Below, in pieces: positions 1 to 5,984 of a stretch of DNA of 39,950 bases. The notes under the pieces were generated by a model. It worked only from the letters and a program-made list of their open reading frames with translations. It ran no database searches and was not told where the DNA came from. Source of the stretch: Pirellulaceae bacterium (GTDB lineage: Bacteria > Planctomycetota > Planctomycetia > Pirellulales > Pirellulaceae); the NCBI GenBank assembly GCA_028280445.1, contig JANQLU010000104.1:1-39950 (forward strand), written 5' to 3'. A program made the position numbers and the translations under genes. Within the stretch, counting starts at the first letter, position 1. Each line of letters starts with the position of its first letter.

Positions 1-116
1 ACCGTGATCCCTTGGAAGCTCAGATTGCTGAAAAGTTTTCAGTAAGCCACGATGCCGCTGACAGGATCGTAAATGACGCCATTGGAGCCATGCACAGCAG
101 TGAACGGTCCCGATGA
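1..116 (+). CDS. C-terminal part of a small hypothetical protein (cut by window edge)
   Basis: An open frame enters from the left edge (first full codon at base 3) and stops with TGA at 114-116. The visible 37 residues are hydrophilic and helical-looking, with the stretch AQIAEKFSVS near the start that resembles a short helix-turn-helix segment, but that is too little to assign a fold. If the genome is circular, this is the end of the gene that starts at 39881; the frames match exactly across the junction and would give a 62-codon gene. The next gene starts inside it at 73, giving a 44 bp overlap. No function is recognised. Confidence 0.55.
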   Translation, partial: RDPLEAQIAEKFSVSHDAADRIVNDAIGAMHSSERSR

Positions 117-225
117 TGAGGCAACTCGGGAAGATCGCCGAGTGGAAACGACCGTGAGGCGACTTATCCGCGAGGCTGGTTATGATGTGCAAGCCTCAGC
201 CCTACAGGAGACTTCCGATGACTGA
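73..225 (+). CDS. small hypothetical protein
   Basis: This is a 50-residue reading frame with an ATG start preceded by AGGATCG. It is rich in Arg, Glu and Asp (TREDRRVETTVRRLIREAG in the middle) and has no membrane segment or recognisable motif. It overlaps the frame ending at 116, and its stop overlaps the start of the MazG-like gene at 218 (ATGACTGA junction), the coupling style used across this region. It may be a real small phage gene, but it could also be chance; the overlap with the following start is the main support. Confidence 0.4.
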   Translation: MTPLEPCTAVNGPDDEATREDRRVETTVRRLIREAGYDVQASALQETSDD

Positions 226-529
226 CCGCTTCGTGAGCCCATGCAAGCCCCCTGAGGGCCTAGAGCGCGAGCTTCTAACGATCCTGATCGAAGAGTGCTC
301 AGAGGTTCAGAAGCGCGCGACAAAGGCCATGAGGTTCGGCCTGGAAGAGGTCCAGCCGGGGCAATCCCTAAACAACGTCGAACGGCTTTCAGAGGAAATT
401 GGTGATCTGCTTTGTGTCTTAGATCGCCTCAAGCCGCTTGGTCTATTGTATCAGCCCGCGATCAATCGCGGCTATGAGCGGAAGGTGGCGAAGCTCGCCA
501 AATTCGTGCAATCGGAGGATTTCCGATGA
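218..529 (+). CDS. MazG-like nucleotide pyrophosphohydrolase
   Basis: A 103-residue protein with the all-alpha MazG-type metal-binding pattern: EECSE at about residues 25-29 and EEIGD at 59-63, i.e. EExxE followed by ExxD. Proteins of this family hydrolyse nucleoside triphosphates to monophosphate and pyrophosphate; phage versions are thought to clean nucleotide pools or act on (p)ppGpp. The start at 218 is chosen because AGGAG lies 8 bases upstream and the ATG overlaps the preceding stop; an upstream in-frame ATG at 182 lacks such a site. The last codons, reading EDFR, are part of a repeat shared with the next gene's end. The family call is good; the substrate is unknown. Confidence 0.8.
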   Translation: MTDRFVSPCKPPEGLERELLTILIEECSEVQKRATKAMRFGLEEVQPGQSLNNVERLSEEIGDLLCVLDRLKPLGLLYQPAINRGYERKVAKLAKFVQSEDFR

Positions 530-1044
530 CTGACACACTGAACCTTGGAGATAGCGCCGTCCTGTCCGAATGCGGCACATATCGGTATCGTCTAGACCGA
601 CACGTTGGTGCAGGATCGGATGTCTATGCGTTCTTTGGCGTGAACCCTTCCACTGCTGACGCATCAATTGATGACGCGACCGTGCGTAAGTGGCGCGGGT
701 TCAGCAAGCGCCTGGGCGCATCCCGGTTTATTGTCGGCAACGCCTTTGCCTACCGCGCGACAGACGTGAGGACGTTGCGCGAGGCGCCCTTTCCCATCGG
801 CCCTGAGTGGCGCGGTCACATGGATCGGATCATTGCGGAGGCCGATGTGCTTGTCCCGTGCTGGGGGTCCAGCAAAAAGCTACCGCCGCAACTGTGGGAT
901 CACCTCACAACCGTCACCGGCCTTTTGATGGCGCCTGGCAAGCCGTTGATGTGCTGGGGGATGACCAAAAGCGGCGATCCAAGGCATCCGCTCATGTTGG
1001 GCTACGACACGCCGCTGGTGCCTTATTTGGAGGATTTCCGATGA
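526..1044 (+). CDS. DUF1643 domain protein
   Basis: A 172-residue protein with the DUF1643 signature: GVNPSTADASIDDATV at residues 38-53 and GNAFAYRATD at 71-80, followed by IGPE. The family is common in phages and bacterial chromosomes and has no established activity. The start overlaps the stop of the MazG-like gene (ATGA) and is preceded by GGAGGATTTCCG. The C-terminus (EDFR) is encoded by the same repeated junction that precedes the start, so the gene sits as a cassette between two copies of that sequence. Confidence 0.85.
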   Translation: MTDTLNLGDSAVLSECGTYRYRLDRHVGAGSDVYAFFGVNPSTADASIDDATVRKWRGFSKRLGASRFIVGNAFAYRATDVRTLREAPFPIGPEWRGHMDRIIAEADVLVPCWGSSKKLPPQLWDHLTTVTGLLMAPGKPLMCWGMTKSGDPRHPLMLGYDTPLVPYLEDFR

Positions 1045-1355
1045 CTGACATCAACGCTCTGAAAGACCTGCGCCTTCGTTTGGCTATCTATATCATGCCG
1101 CGAACGCACCGGGCCATTGAGGTTGGCGATGTATTTACCGACGCGCGGACAGTGCATTCCGACCTTGTTCGTGGCGGCGATGCGCTGGCCCGAGGGTGGG
1201 GATGTGACCCCGCCATTCTTTACAACGGCGCCGCCCTCATTGCCCAAGGGGAGGGCGGATATATCAACGAAGATGGTCCCGATGCATCAACTGTGCCCAT
1301 TACCCAGCCCGAAAAGGATGCAGCACAGAAAGAGGAAAAAGACGATGACAGTTGA
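1041..1355 (+). CDS. hypothetical phage protein
   Basis: A 104-residue protein starting at the third copy of the GGAG/ATGACTGAC junction. The first 75 residues look globular (RLRLAIYIMPRTHRAIEVG..., then a segment rich in Gly and Ala); the last 25 are charged (Lys, Asp, Glu) and probably disordered. No family is recognised. It overlaps the next gene by 11 bases. A longer frame opening at 807 runs over the DUF1643 gene and is not needed. Confidence 0.65.
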   Translation: MTDINALKDLRLRLAIYIMPRTHRAIEVGDVFTDARTVHSDLVRGGDALARGWGCDPAILYNGAALIAQGEGGYINEDGPDASTVPITQPEKDAAQKEEKDDDS

Positions 1356-1590
1356 AAATTTATTGCTGTTTGGCTTGCCGGTTTTTGTTCTGTTGCTTCT
1401 TATTTGGCTGGACGGCCAAACGAAGCGCGGGCGTAGATCGACGCTTGATAATGACAAGGGGCCATCACTCTGGGCCTGGATAGGATTACAAAAAGACCCC
1501 CTGGGCGCGTTGGTTTTGGTCATTTACGCGGCGGCGCTTACGCTTATGGGTCCGCTCATCGCCGCTATTTTAATTCAGTCGCTCTTCTAA
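1345..1590 (+). CDS. small membrane protein, two predicted transmembrane helices
   Basis: An 81-residue protein with a hydrophobic helix at about residues 6-21 (LLLFGLPVFVLLLLIWL), a basic loop (KRGRRS), and a second helix at about 54-78. The start is supported by AGAGGAAAAAGACG directly upstream, inside the end of the preceding gene. Two-helix proteins of this size in phages can be holins, superinfection-exclusion proteins or unknown envelope factors. This gene lies far from the lysis cassette, so holin is not the first choice. No family is recognised. Confidence 0.65.
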   Translation: MTVENLLLFGLPVFVLLLLIWLDGQTKRGRRSTLDNDKGPSLWAWIGLQKDPLGALVLVIYAAALTLMGPLIAAILIQSLF

Positions 1591-1610
1591 CCGAAAAAGG
1601 AAACCAAATC

Positions 1611-2135
1611 ATGAGACACCTAATGTTTGTATCTGCGCTAGCTTTTTCAGCCTGTGGCCAGCACGTCGGCCTTCCGCCGTCAGTTGACCGCTTTGAAGAT
1701 TGCACCGGAACCTGCCTGCATGAGCCGTCTGGAACCATTGTGATCGGTCAACACGGCGGCGGGCACGCCCAGACAACGGGCTATGCCTTGGACGCTGCCA
1801 GGGCCGCTGGCATCCGCAACGTGCGCTTCCAAGGGCATGCGGCCAGCGCTGGCACTATCTGGCTTGGTATGGCGGGCCTGTATGGTGGCAACGTCTGCGT
1901 AACACCTGACGCGACCCTGTCTTTTCATGGCTTTCGCGCTTGGTATGGGTTCGGCTTGCCTATTGGCTATGACGGCATCGAGGATGATCACGCCTTCTAT
2001 GCGTCACTCATGCCGGGGCAGATCGGCGACTGGTTTTTGGCTGAGGCCGCAAGTCAGCAGATCGGCATGGTGACCTTGCGCGCGCCGCAGGTCATAGAAA
2101 TGGGCGGCCCGCTTGTCACTGCCTGCGAGGACTGA
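1611..2135 (+). CDS. putative lipoprotein with ClpP/crotonase-type serine protease-like fold
   Basis: A 174-residue protein. The N-terminus is a signal sequence ending in FSAC (Cys15), which fits a lipobox with a less common residue at -3. The body resembles the periplasmic ClpP/SDH-like group: GQHGGGHAQTTGYALDAARA at 46-65, then HAASAGTIWL (candidate nucleophile Ser79) and LSFHGF (candidate His106). Extra cysteines at 31, 35, 96 and 172 suit an oxidising compartment. It is preceded by AAAAGGAAACCAAATC. If exported and lipidated it would act in the periplasm, perhaps altering the envelope of an infected cell. The fold assignment is by pattern only. Confidence 0.6.
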   Translation: MRHLMFVSALAFSACGQHVGLPPSVDRFEDCTGTCLHEPSGTIVIGQHGGGHAQTTGYALDAARAAGIRNVRFQGHAASAGTIWLGMAGLYGGNVCVTPDATLSFHGFRAWYGFGLPIGYDGIEDDHAFYASLMPGQIGDWFLAEAASQQIGMVTLRAPQVIEMGGPLVTACED

Positions 2136-2138
2136 GCT

Positions 2139-2567
2139 ATGGTTGCCTACCCCCTGCCCCGCCTCAAAAACCCCGTTGATCTGGTCAACTTGCTTTACAG
2201 CCTGCCCGCGAATGATGATGCGGCGGCCCAAATGGGATTTGATATGCGGGTCACGTATCGACAGCGCCACAGATCAAGACATCCCTGCGGGACAGCGATG
2301 TGTATTGGGGGGTGGGTTCAGATGTGCAATCCCAACACGCGGCAGGTGACCACAGCCTTCGCTGCTTATTCGCTTTTTTTTCGGGCTTCGTCACAGGTGA
2401 CAGACGATGCGGTTATCCGGCTTTGCCAACCTCCATCTGTTTTTAAGTTGGGGGTTTGGCGTTCACATCCTGCGTGGTGCGCAACCCCCCAACAGGCAGC
2501 CCGCGCGGTTGAATATCTGATCGCGACGGGTGAGTGTGATTGGGATCGGGCGATGAGGACGGCATGA
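2139..2567 (+). CDS. hypothetical phage protein with Cys-rich CGTAMCIGGW motif
   Basis: A 142-residue protein. The motif CGTAMCIGGW at about residues 50-59 is typical of an uncharacterised family seen in many phages and prophages of Proteobacteria and Actinobacteria; the rest is weakly conserved. It starts three bases after the preceding stop, with GAGGACTGAG as ribosome site, and its stop overlaps the next start (ATGA). The C-terminal part (TPQQAARAVEYLIATG) is helical. Function unknown. Confidence 0.7.
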   Translation: MVAYPLPRLKNPVDLVNLLYSLPANDDAAAQMGFDMRVTYRQRHRSRHPCGTAMCIGGWVQMCNPNTRQVTTAFAAYSLFFRASSQVTDDAVIRLCQPPSVFKLGVWRSHPAWCATPQQAARAVEYLIATGECDWDRAMRTA

Positions 2568-2677
2568 GCGACACCAGCTTTATCAGACTTGGCGATGCGC
2601 CCGAGGGCTCAGTTCCGTTTCAGGTGGTTGATGGGGCGCTTTGTTTTGTTTCGAAAGCCGGTGTGAACGTGCAATGA
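2564..2677 (+). CDS. small hypothetical protein (37 aa)
   Basis: An ATG that overlaps the preceding stop (ATGA) opens a 37-residue frame reading MSDTSFIRLGDAPEGS... and ending ...KAGVNVQ. It looks like a small beta-rich domain. It has no family match that I recognise. Its position in a tight row of translationally coupled genes and its natural composition favour a real gene. Confidence 0.5.
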   Translation: MSDTSFIRLGDAPEGSVPFQVVDGALCFVSKAGVNVQ

Positions 2678-2695
2678 CAAAAGAAAGGAAAGACG

Positions 2696-2809
2696 ATGAA
2701 ACAACCGGATGATGATCTATTCGCTAGGCTGAAATGGGCGCTGCCCCGCGCGCTGTTTTTCTGGGCCGTCGCGATTGGGGCGCTGCTGATTTTCGCGGCG
2801 CTACTATAA
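2696..2809 (+). CDS. single-pass small membrane protein (37 aa)
   Basis: A 37-residue frame preceded by the strong ribosome site AAAGGAAAGACG. After a short charged start (MKQPDDDLFARLKWALPRA) comes one hydrophobic helix of about 19 residues that runs to the end. Small one-helix proteins of this kind are common in phage early regions and are easily missed. Function unknown. Confidence 0.55.
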   Translation: MKQPDDDLFARLKWALPRALFFWAVAIGALLIFAALL

Positions 2810-2811
2810 CG

Positions 2812-3429
2812 ATGCCAGACGTATTTGAACGCGAAATAGGTGGTTGGCTTGACCAGCGGCGCGCCCCGCCCGGCATGTCGGACACGGAAAAGCAGTCCTA
2901 CCGATCCGATATCATCGAAACCGTCAGATCGAACACACCGAAGGATTTGATAGGCGATGATCTGACGGCTTGGCTGGGTCGCGTCAAGGAAGGCGCGATT
3001 TTGCGCATGAAAGGCGCGTCGTGGCCTGCCCCCGACGTTTGGGCCATCGCGGTCGGCGGTGCGGCGGTAAGCACCAATGACATTCTGCCACCAACAAAAC
3101 TATCGAATGATGAACAGTCTTATAGGCTGTTTGTGGAGCGCATGAACAGCGGTCAGCCAGTTGGTGAAGATGATTTGTTTCGTGAGCGGCGTGCGACCCG
3201 TGCTTTGCGAGAGGGGGTCATTAGTTTTGATGATGTTCGCCAACGCCAGCGCGCCGCCTTTTTTGCGAAGCGGGAATTTTATGGAGAACAATATGCTTTT
3301 GATTGGATGGACGAAAAAAACCCGGCCCTGGCCGCGGACCTGCGCCAGGAGCGCGACGCGGCCCGGGCACAACAGGCACCACGCTTGCCGCATGCAGATG
3401 ATACCGATGATGCGGGGGATTTCGCATGA
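2812..3429 (+). CDS. hypothetical protein
   Basis: A 205-residue, mostly helical, charged protein. The N-terminal half (RRAPPGMSDTEKQSYRSDIIETVRS..., WLGRVKEGA, WPAPDVWAIAVG) is a compact-looking helical domain; the tail is rich in Asp and Gln. The ATG at 2812 is chosen because it lies two bases after the preceding stop; a longer frame from 2734 would overlap the membrane protein. It lies next to a winged-helix gene and close to ssb, which suggests a DNA-metabolism or regulatory role, but nothing in the sequence proves this. Confidence 0.65.
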   Translation: MPDVFEREIGGWLDQRRAPPGMSDTEKQSYRSDIIETVRSNTPKDLIGDDLTAWLGRVKEGAILRMKGASWPAPDVWAIAVGGAAVSTNDILPPTKLSNDEQSYRLFVERMNSGQPVGEDDLFRERRATRALREGVISFDDVRQRQRAAFFAKREFYGEQYAFDWMDEKNPALAADLRQERDAARAQQAPRLPHADDTDDAGDFA

Positions 3430-3773
3430 GACGGTCAGAGGCCCGATTGAAAGTTCTGGCGGCGCTCAAGATCGACGCCGCCAGGGGCGCAGAGGCCACA
3501 GGCCTGACCGTAAAGGACATTAGCCGTGTGAGCGGTTATAGAGGCCGCCACAGGACGCTGCGGGGCGTCGTGAAGCGGCTTCTGGGTGCGGGCTGTGTTT
3601 GCGTGGTCTATGATGGCCGCCCGCGCAAATATGCCATTACCAGCGGCGGGCAGCGGCTCGCTGGCAGCTATCGAGCCGCAGGTGAGGCATATGCCGAAAC
3701 ATTTTATGCTGTGACACGAAAAGAAAGGACAGATCGTGCAGGAAGAGATGGTGATATTGCTGCTGATGGGTAG
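3426..3773 (+). CDS. winged helix-turn-helix DNA-binding protein
   Basis: A 115-residue protein. Residues about 5-72 fit a winged helix: a first helix (RLKVLAALKIDAARG), then LTVKDISRVSGY and RTLRGVVKRLLGAGCV as the helix-turn-helix, then VYDGRPRKYAITSGGQRL as the wing. It is basic, as expected for DNA binding. The start overlaps the previous stop (ATGA). It could be a local transcription regulator or a replication accessory factor. Confidence is good for the fold and low for the role. Confidence 0.65.
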   Translation: MRRSEARLKVLAALKIDAARGAEATGLTVKDISRVSGYRGRHRTLRGVVKRLLGAGCVCVVYDGRPRKYAITSGGQRLAGSYRAAGEAYAETFYAVTRKERTDRAGRDGDIAADG

Positions 3774-3837
3774 CGTTGTTGTTATTTTGGGCGCAATTTT
3801 AGTTTGGTTGTTGACTGATGATGAGGGCGATGACTGA
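3736..3837 (+). CDS. small membrane protein (33 aa)
   Basis: A GTG start (an ATG at 3748 is the alternative) with AAAGGACAGATC upstream opens a 33-residue frame with one hydrophobic helix (VILLLMGSVVVILGAILVWLL) and an acidic tail. Its stop overlaps the ssb start (TGATG). It overlaps the end of the winged-helix gene by 38 bases. It is very likely translated, given the ribosome site and the coupling to ssb, but its function is unknown. Confidence 0.5.
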   Translation: MQEEMVILLLMGSVVVILGAILVWLLTDDEGDD

Positions 3838-4349
3838 TGGCTGGCAGCGTTAACAAAGTGATCATTCTTGGCCATCTGGGTCGCGACCCAGAGGTGAAGC
3901 TGTTTGATGGTGGCGGCAAAGTGGTCAACCTATCCATCGCCACGTCGCAGCGGTGGAAGGACAAGAACACGGGGGAGCAACGCGAGCGGACGGAATGGCA
4001 CCGTGTGTCTGTGTTTGCGACCTATGCCTGCAACTATGCGGAGCGGTTTTTGCGCAAGGGCTCTTTGGTTTATGTCGAAGGGGCGCTTGAAACGCGCAAA
4101 TGGCAGGATCAAGCCGGGCAGGATCGGTATGCAACAGACATCACCATTCGGCCCTATGGCGGCCAGCTTCTTGGCCTAGACAAGGCCACAGGTGATGGCA
4201 GGCGCGCCGCTGACGATGGACCACAACAGGGCGAGCGCGGCGGCCCGCCAGATGATCGCGACTTGTCTGGTTATGGGTCGGGGCAAAGCGGCGGCGATAG
4301 CGCAGGCGGGGATGGTTACTCCGACATGGATGACGAAATCCCATTCTAG
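3837..4349 (+). CDS. ssb: single-stranded DNA-binding protein
   Basis: A 170-residue SSB. The OB-fold occupies about residues 1-110 (MAGSVNKVIILGHLGRDPEV..., TEWHRVSVFATYA, VYVEGALETRKWQDQAG); a Gly/Asp/Gln-rich linker follows; and the acidic tip DMDDEIPF is the conserved tail that recruits partner proteins. It coats single-stranded DNA during replication and recombination. Together with the phage Bet protein, the Gp157-like protein and the VRR-NUC nuclease encoded elsewhere in the window, it points to recombination-dependent replication. Start coupling to the preceding small membrane gene (TGATG) fixes the N-terminus. Confidence 0.95.
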   Translation: MAGSVNKVIILGHLGRDPEVKLFDGGGKVVNLSIATSQRWKDKNTGEQRERTEWHRVSVFATYACNYAERFLRKGSLVYVEGALETRKWQDQAGQDRYATDITIRPYGGQLLGLDKATGDGRRAADDGPQQGERGGPPDDRDLSGYGSGQSGGDSAGGDGYSDMDDEIPF

Positions 4350-4370
4350 CAGGTGAAGAGGGGGCACCGC

Positions 4371-4613
4371 ATGTTTTGGTATGTGATAGATAAAGAAAAT
4401 GTTGTGCGGTCGGATGCCTGCATCACAGAACACGCGGCCAAGGTTGTGGCGCTACATACATTAGGCCGCCTAAAGCTTGGCCGGGTTGAGGGCTTGGATG
4501 CTAAAGCGGTCGATCAGCTTTTTGGTAGCCTGATGTCAAAGGGGGTTCGTGTGGTTCACTCTGACAATCGCCAGCAGAACGGCAAGCCATACAGCCGTGT
4601 CAGGGGTATCTGA
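4371..4613 (+). CDS. hypothetical protein
   Basis: An 80-residue protein (MFWYVIDKENVVRSDAC...). The ATG at 4371 is preferred over a GTG at 4353 because AGAGGGGGC sits 6-7 bases upstream of it. The protein is basic and alpha/beta-like, with no recognisable motif. Its stop overlaps the HNH gene start (TGATG), so the two are probably cotranslated. Confidence 0.65.
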   Translation: MFWYVIDKENVVRSDACITEHAAKVVALHTLGRLKLGRVEGLDAKAVDQLFGSLMSKGVRVVHSDNRQQNGKPYSRVRGI

Positions 4614-5026
4614 TGCCCATCGTCCGCCACAGTAACAAGCGGAAGCGAGACCGAAAGGCAGATCAGCGCCGGGGGTCGGCGCGGGAGCGCGGCTACACGA
4701 CTGAGTGGGATAAGTTTGCACGGGCTTTCCTGGCATCTAATCCACTCTGCCAATACTGTGCAACCCAGGGCCGCGTGAGTGCGGCGGAGTTGGTTGACCA
4801 CATTGTTCCCCATCGCGGCGACGCGGCGTTGTTTTGGCCAGATACCCCCGGTCAAGAAATGACATGGTTTGCCCCCTGCTGCAAAACTTGTCACGATGGA
4901 CCAAAGCAGCGTGCCGAAGTTTACGCAGCGAAGACCGGTCAGGATGTGCGGCAAGTTTTGATCAGGCGAAAAATGCTGCCTCGCGATTTCTTTGCAAACC
5001 TTAAAACCGTATCCAGTCAGGACTGA
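4613..5026 (+). CDS. HNH endonuclease
   Basis: A 137-residue protein with a zinc-stabilised HNH fold: CQYC at 46-49, the metal-binding pair Asp62-His63 in ELVDHIVPHRGD, and CKTCHDGPKQ at about 90-99 supplying the second Cys pair and the last His (His94). The middle Asn of the motif is not obvious; Thr84-Trp85 stand where it is expected. HNH proteins directly upstream of the terminase genes, as here, are typical of HK97-like phages and are needed with the terminase for cos cleavage in several of them. The N-terminus is strongly basic (KRKRDRK). This context would suit cohesive-end packaging. Confidence 0.88.
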   Translation: MPIVRHSNKRKRDRKADQRRGSARERGYTTEWDKFARAFLASNPLCQYCATQGRVSAAELVDHIVPHRGDAALFWPDTPGQEMTWFAPCCKTCHDGPKQRAEVYAAKTGQDVRQVLIRRKMLPRDFFANLKTVSSQD

Positions 5027-5292
5027 GCCGTAGTGTGATTGGATCACCCCTGCGCCCGGCCAACAGGGGTAATGCGGCTTGGTTGCTGGCTGTAGCCAGA
5101 CCCCCACACGTGTGTGTCAAAAAAATAAATTAGAGGGGTGGGGGGTGAAAATCATGACAGGATAGACGGGGGACCGGCGGCGGGTAGTCAAATTTTTACA
5201 CTGTCAAAATCAAATCATATTATAGGAAGTATGTTGACCGTAGGCGTAGGGGTGGTAAGTATTGGGCGACCTATCATTTGTGAGGTGTTTCC
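5027..5292 (+). other. intergenic region before the late operon
   Basis: 266 bases without a convincing gene. It holds a small stem-loop (CCCCTG at 5047-5052 pairing with CAGGGG at 5064-5069), a CACACGTGTG palindrome at about 5106-5115, an AT-rich stretch and the promoter at 5195-5223. As it lies between the HNH gene and terS it is also the most likely place for a packaging signal (cos or pac), but no such site can be proved from sequence alone. Confidence 0.5.
5195..5223 (+). promoter_or_regulatory. sigma70-like late promoter upstream of terS
   Basis: TTTACA at 5195-5200 and TATTAT at 5218-5223 are separated by exactly 17 bases, in a locally AT-rich stretch that stands out from the GC-rich surroundings. 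Transcription would start near 5230, about 60 bases before terS, and would serve the whole packaging/structural block. Confidence 0.65.
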
Positions 5293-5769
5293 ATGGCTGG
5301 TCGCAAACGAAAACCTACTGCGCTGAAGCTTATTGAGGGCACCTACCGTAAGGATAGGGCGCCAAAGCATGAGCCCAAACCAAAGCAAACAGCGCAAGTT
5401 CCGTCGGCGCCCAGCTATCTTGGCACAAAAGCCAAATCGGAATGGAAGCGCATTGCGAAAGAATTGCATGACATGGGCGTGTTGACGCGCATCGACACTA
5501 AGACGCTGGCTAATTATTGTCAGGCTTATGACGACATGCTGACCGCGCGGGGCTTGTTGGAAGCACACAATCTGGCCAACCCCACCTCGCACAACGTTCT
5601 ACGCACGGTTGGCGGTATGGTTCGGACCCATCCCTATATGATCCAGATGCGCGACCACCGCAAAGACATGATGGTTTTCGCCGCCGAGTTTGGCCTAACG
5701 CCCGCGTCGCGGTCGCGGGTCAGCGCCAAACTGCCGAATGCTGATGACGATTGGGATGAGTTCAAATGA
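5293..5769 (+). CDS. terS: terminase small subunit, P27 family
   Basis: A 158-residue protein typical of P27-type small terminases: a basic start (MAGRKRKPTALKLIEG), the conserved tract AKSEWKRIAKEL near residue 50, LANYCQAYDDM, and a helical C-terminal half. It recognises the packaging site on concatemeric phage DNA and hands it to the large subunit. The ATG is preceded by GAGGTGTTTCC. It overlaps the next small gene (ATGA), which is itself coupled to terL. Confidence 0.9.
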   Translation: MAGRKRKPTALKLIEGTYRKDRAPKHEPKPKQTAQVPSAPSYLGTKAKSEWKRIAKELHDMGVLTRIDTKTLANYCQAYDDMLTARGLLEAHNLANPTSHNVLRTVGGMVRTHPYMIQMRDHRKDMMVFAAEFGLTPASRSRVSAKLPNADDDWDEFK

Positions 5770-5984
5770 CGAAACACCGCGCCATGGATGCGCCGCCTGA
5801 GCCCATCGATCCCATCCCGCGCGGCGCTGACCTGACAGACGATGACCTGATGGTGATGGTCAACGATATGTATGAGGTTCGAAACTGGGCAATGTTGCAA
5901 ATGCGAATGGGGCCGGAGGGCATTAAGCAAGAGTGCTTTAAGGCATTGCAGGTGCGGCTGGGTCGGCGGGAACAGATCAGGTGA
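5766..5984 (+). CDS. small protein between the terminase genes
   Basis: A 72-residue acidic, helical protein (PIPRGADLTDDDLMVMVNDMYEVRNWAMLQMRMG...). It overlaps terS at its start and terL at its end by four bases each, so it is translated as part of the packaging unit. No family is recognised; it could be a terminase accessory or head-assembly factor. A real gene is likely from the coupling and composition. Confidence 0.65.
   Translation: MTKHRAMDAPPEPIDPIPRGADLTDDDLMVMVNDMYEVRNWAMLQMRMGPEGIKQECFKALQVRLGRREQIR

Noticed and set aside
5106..5115. CACACGTGTG as a second parS
   Set aside because: Only the central ACGTG matches; the outer bases differ from the TGTTTCAC/GTGAAACA arms.
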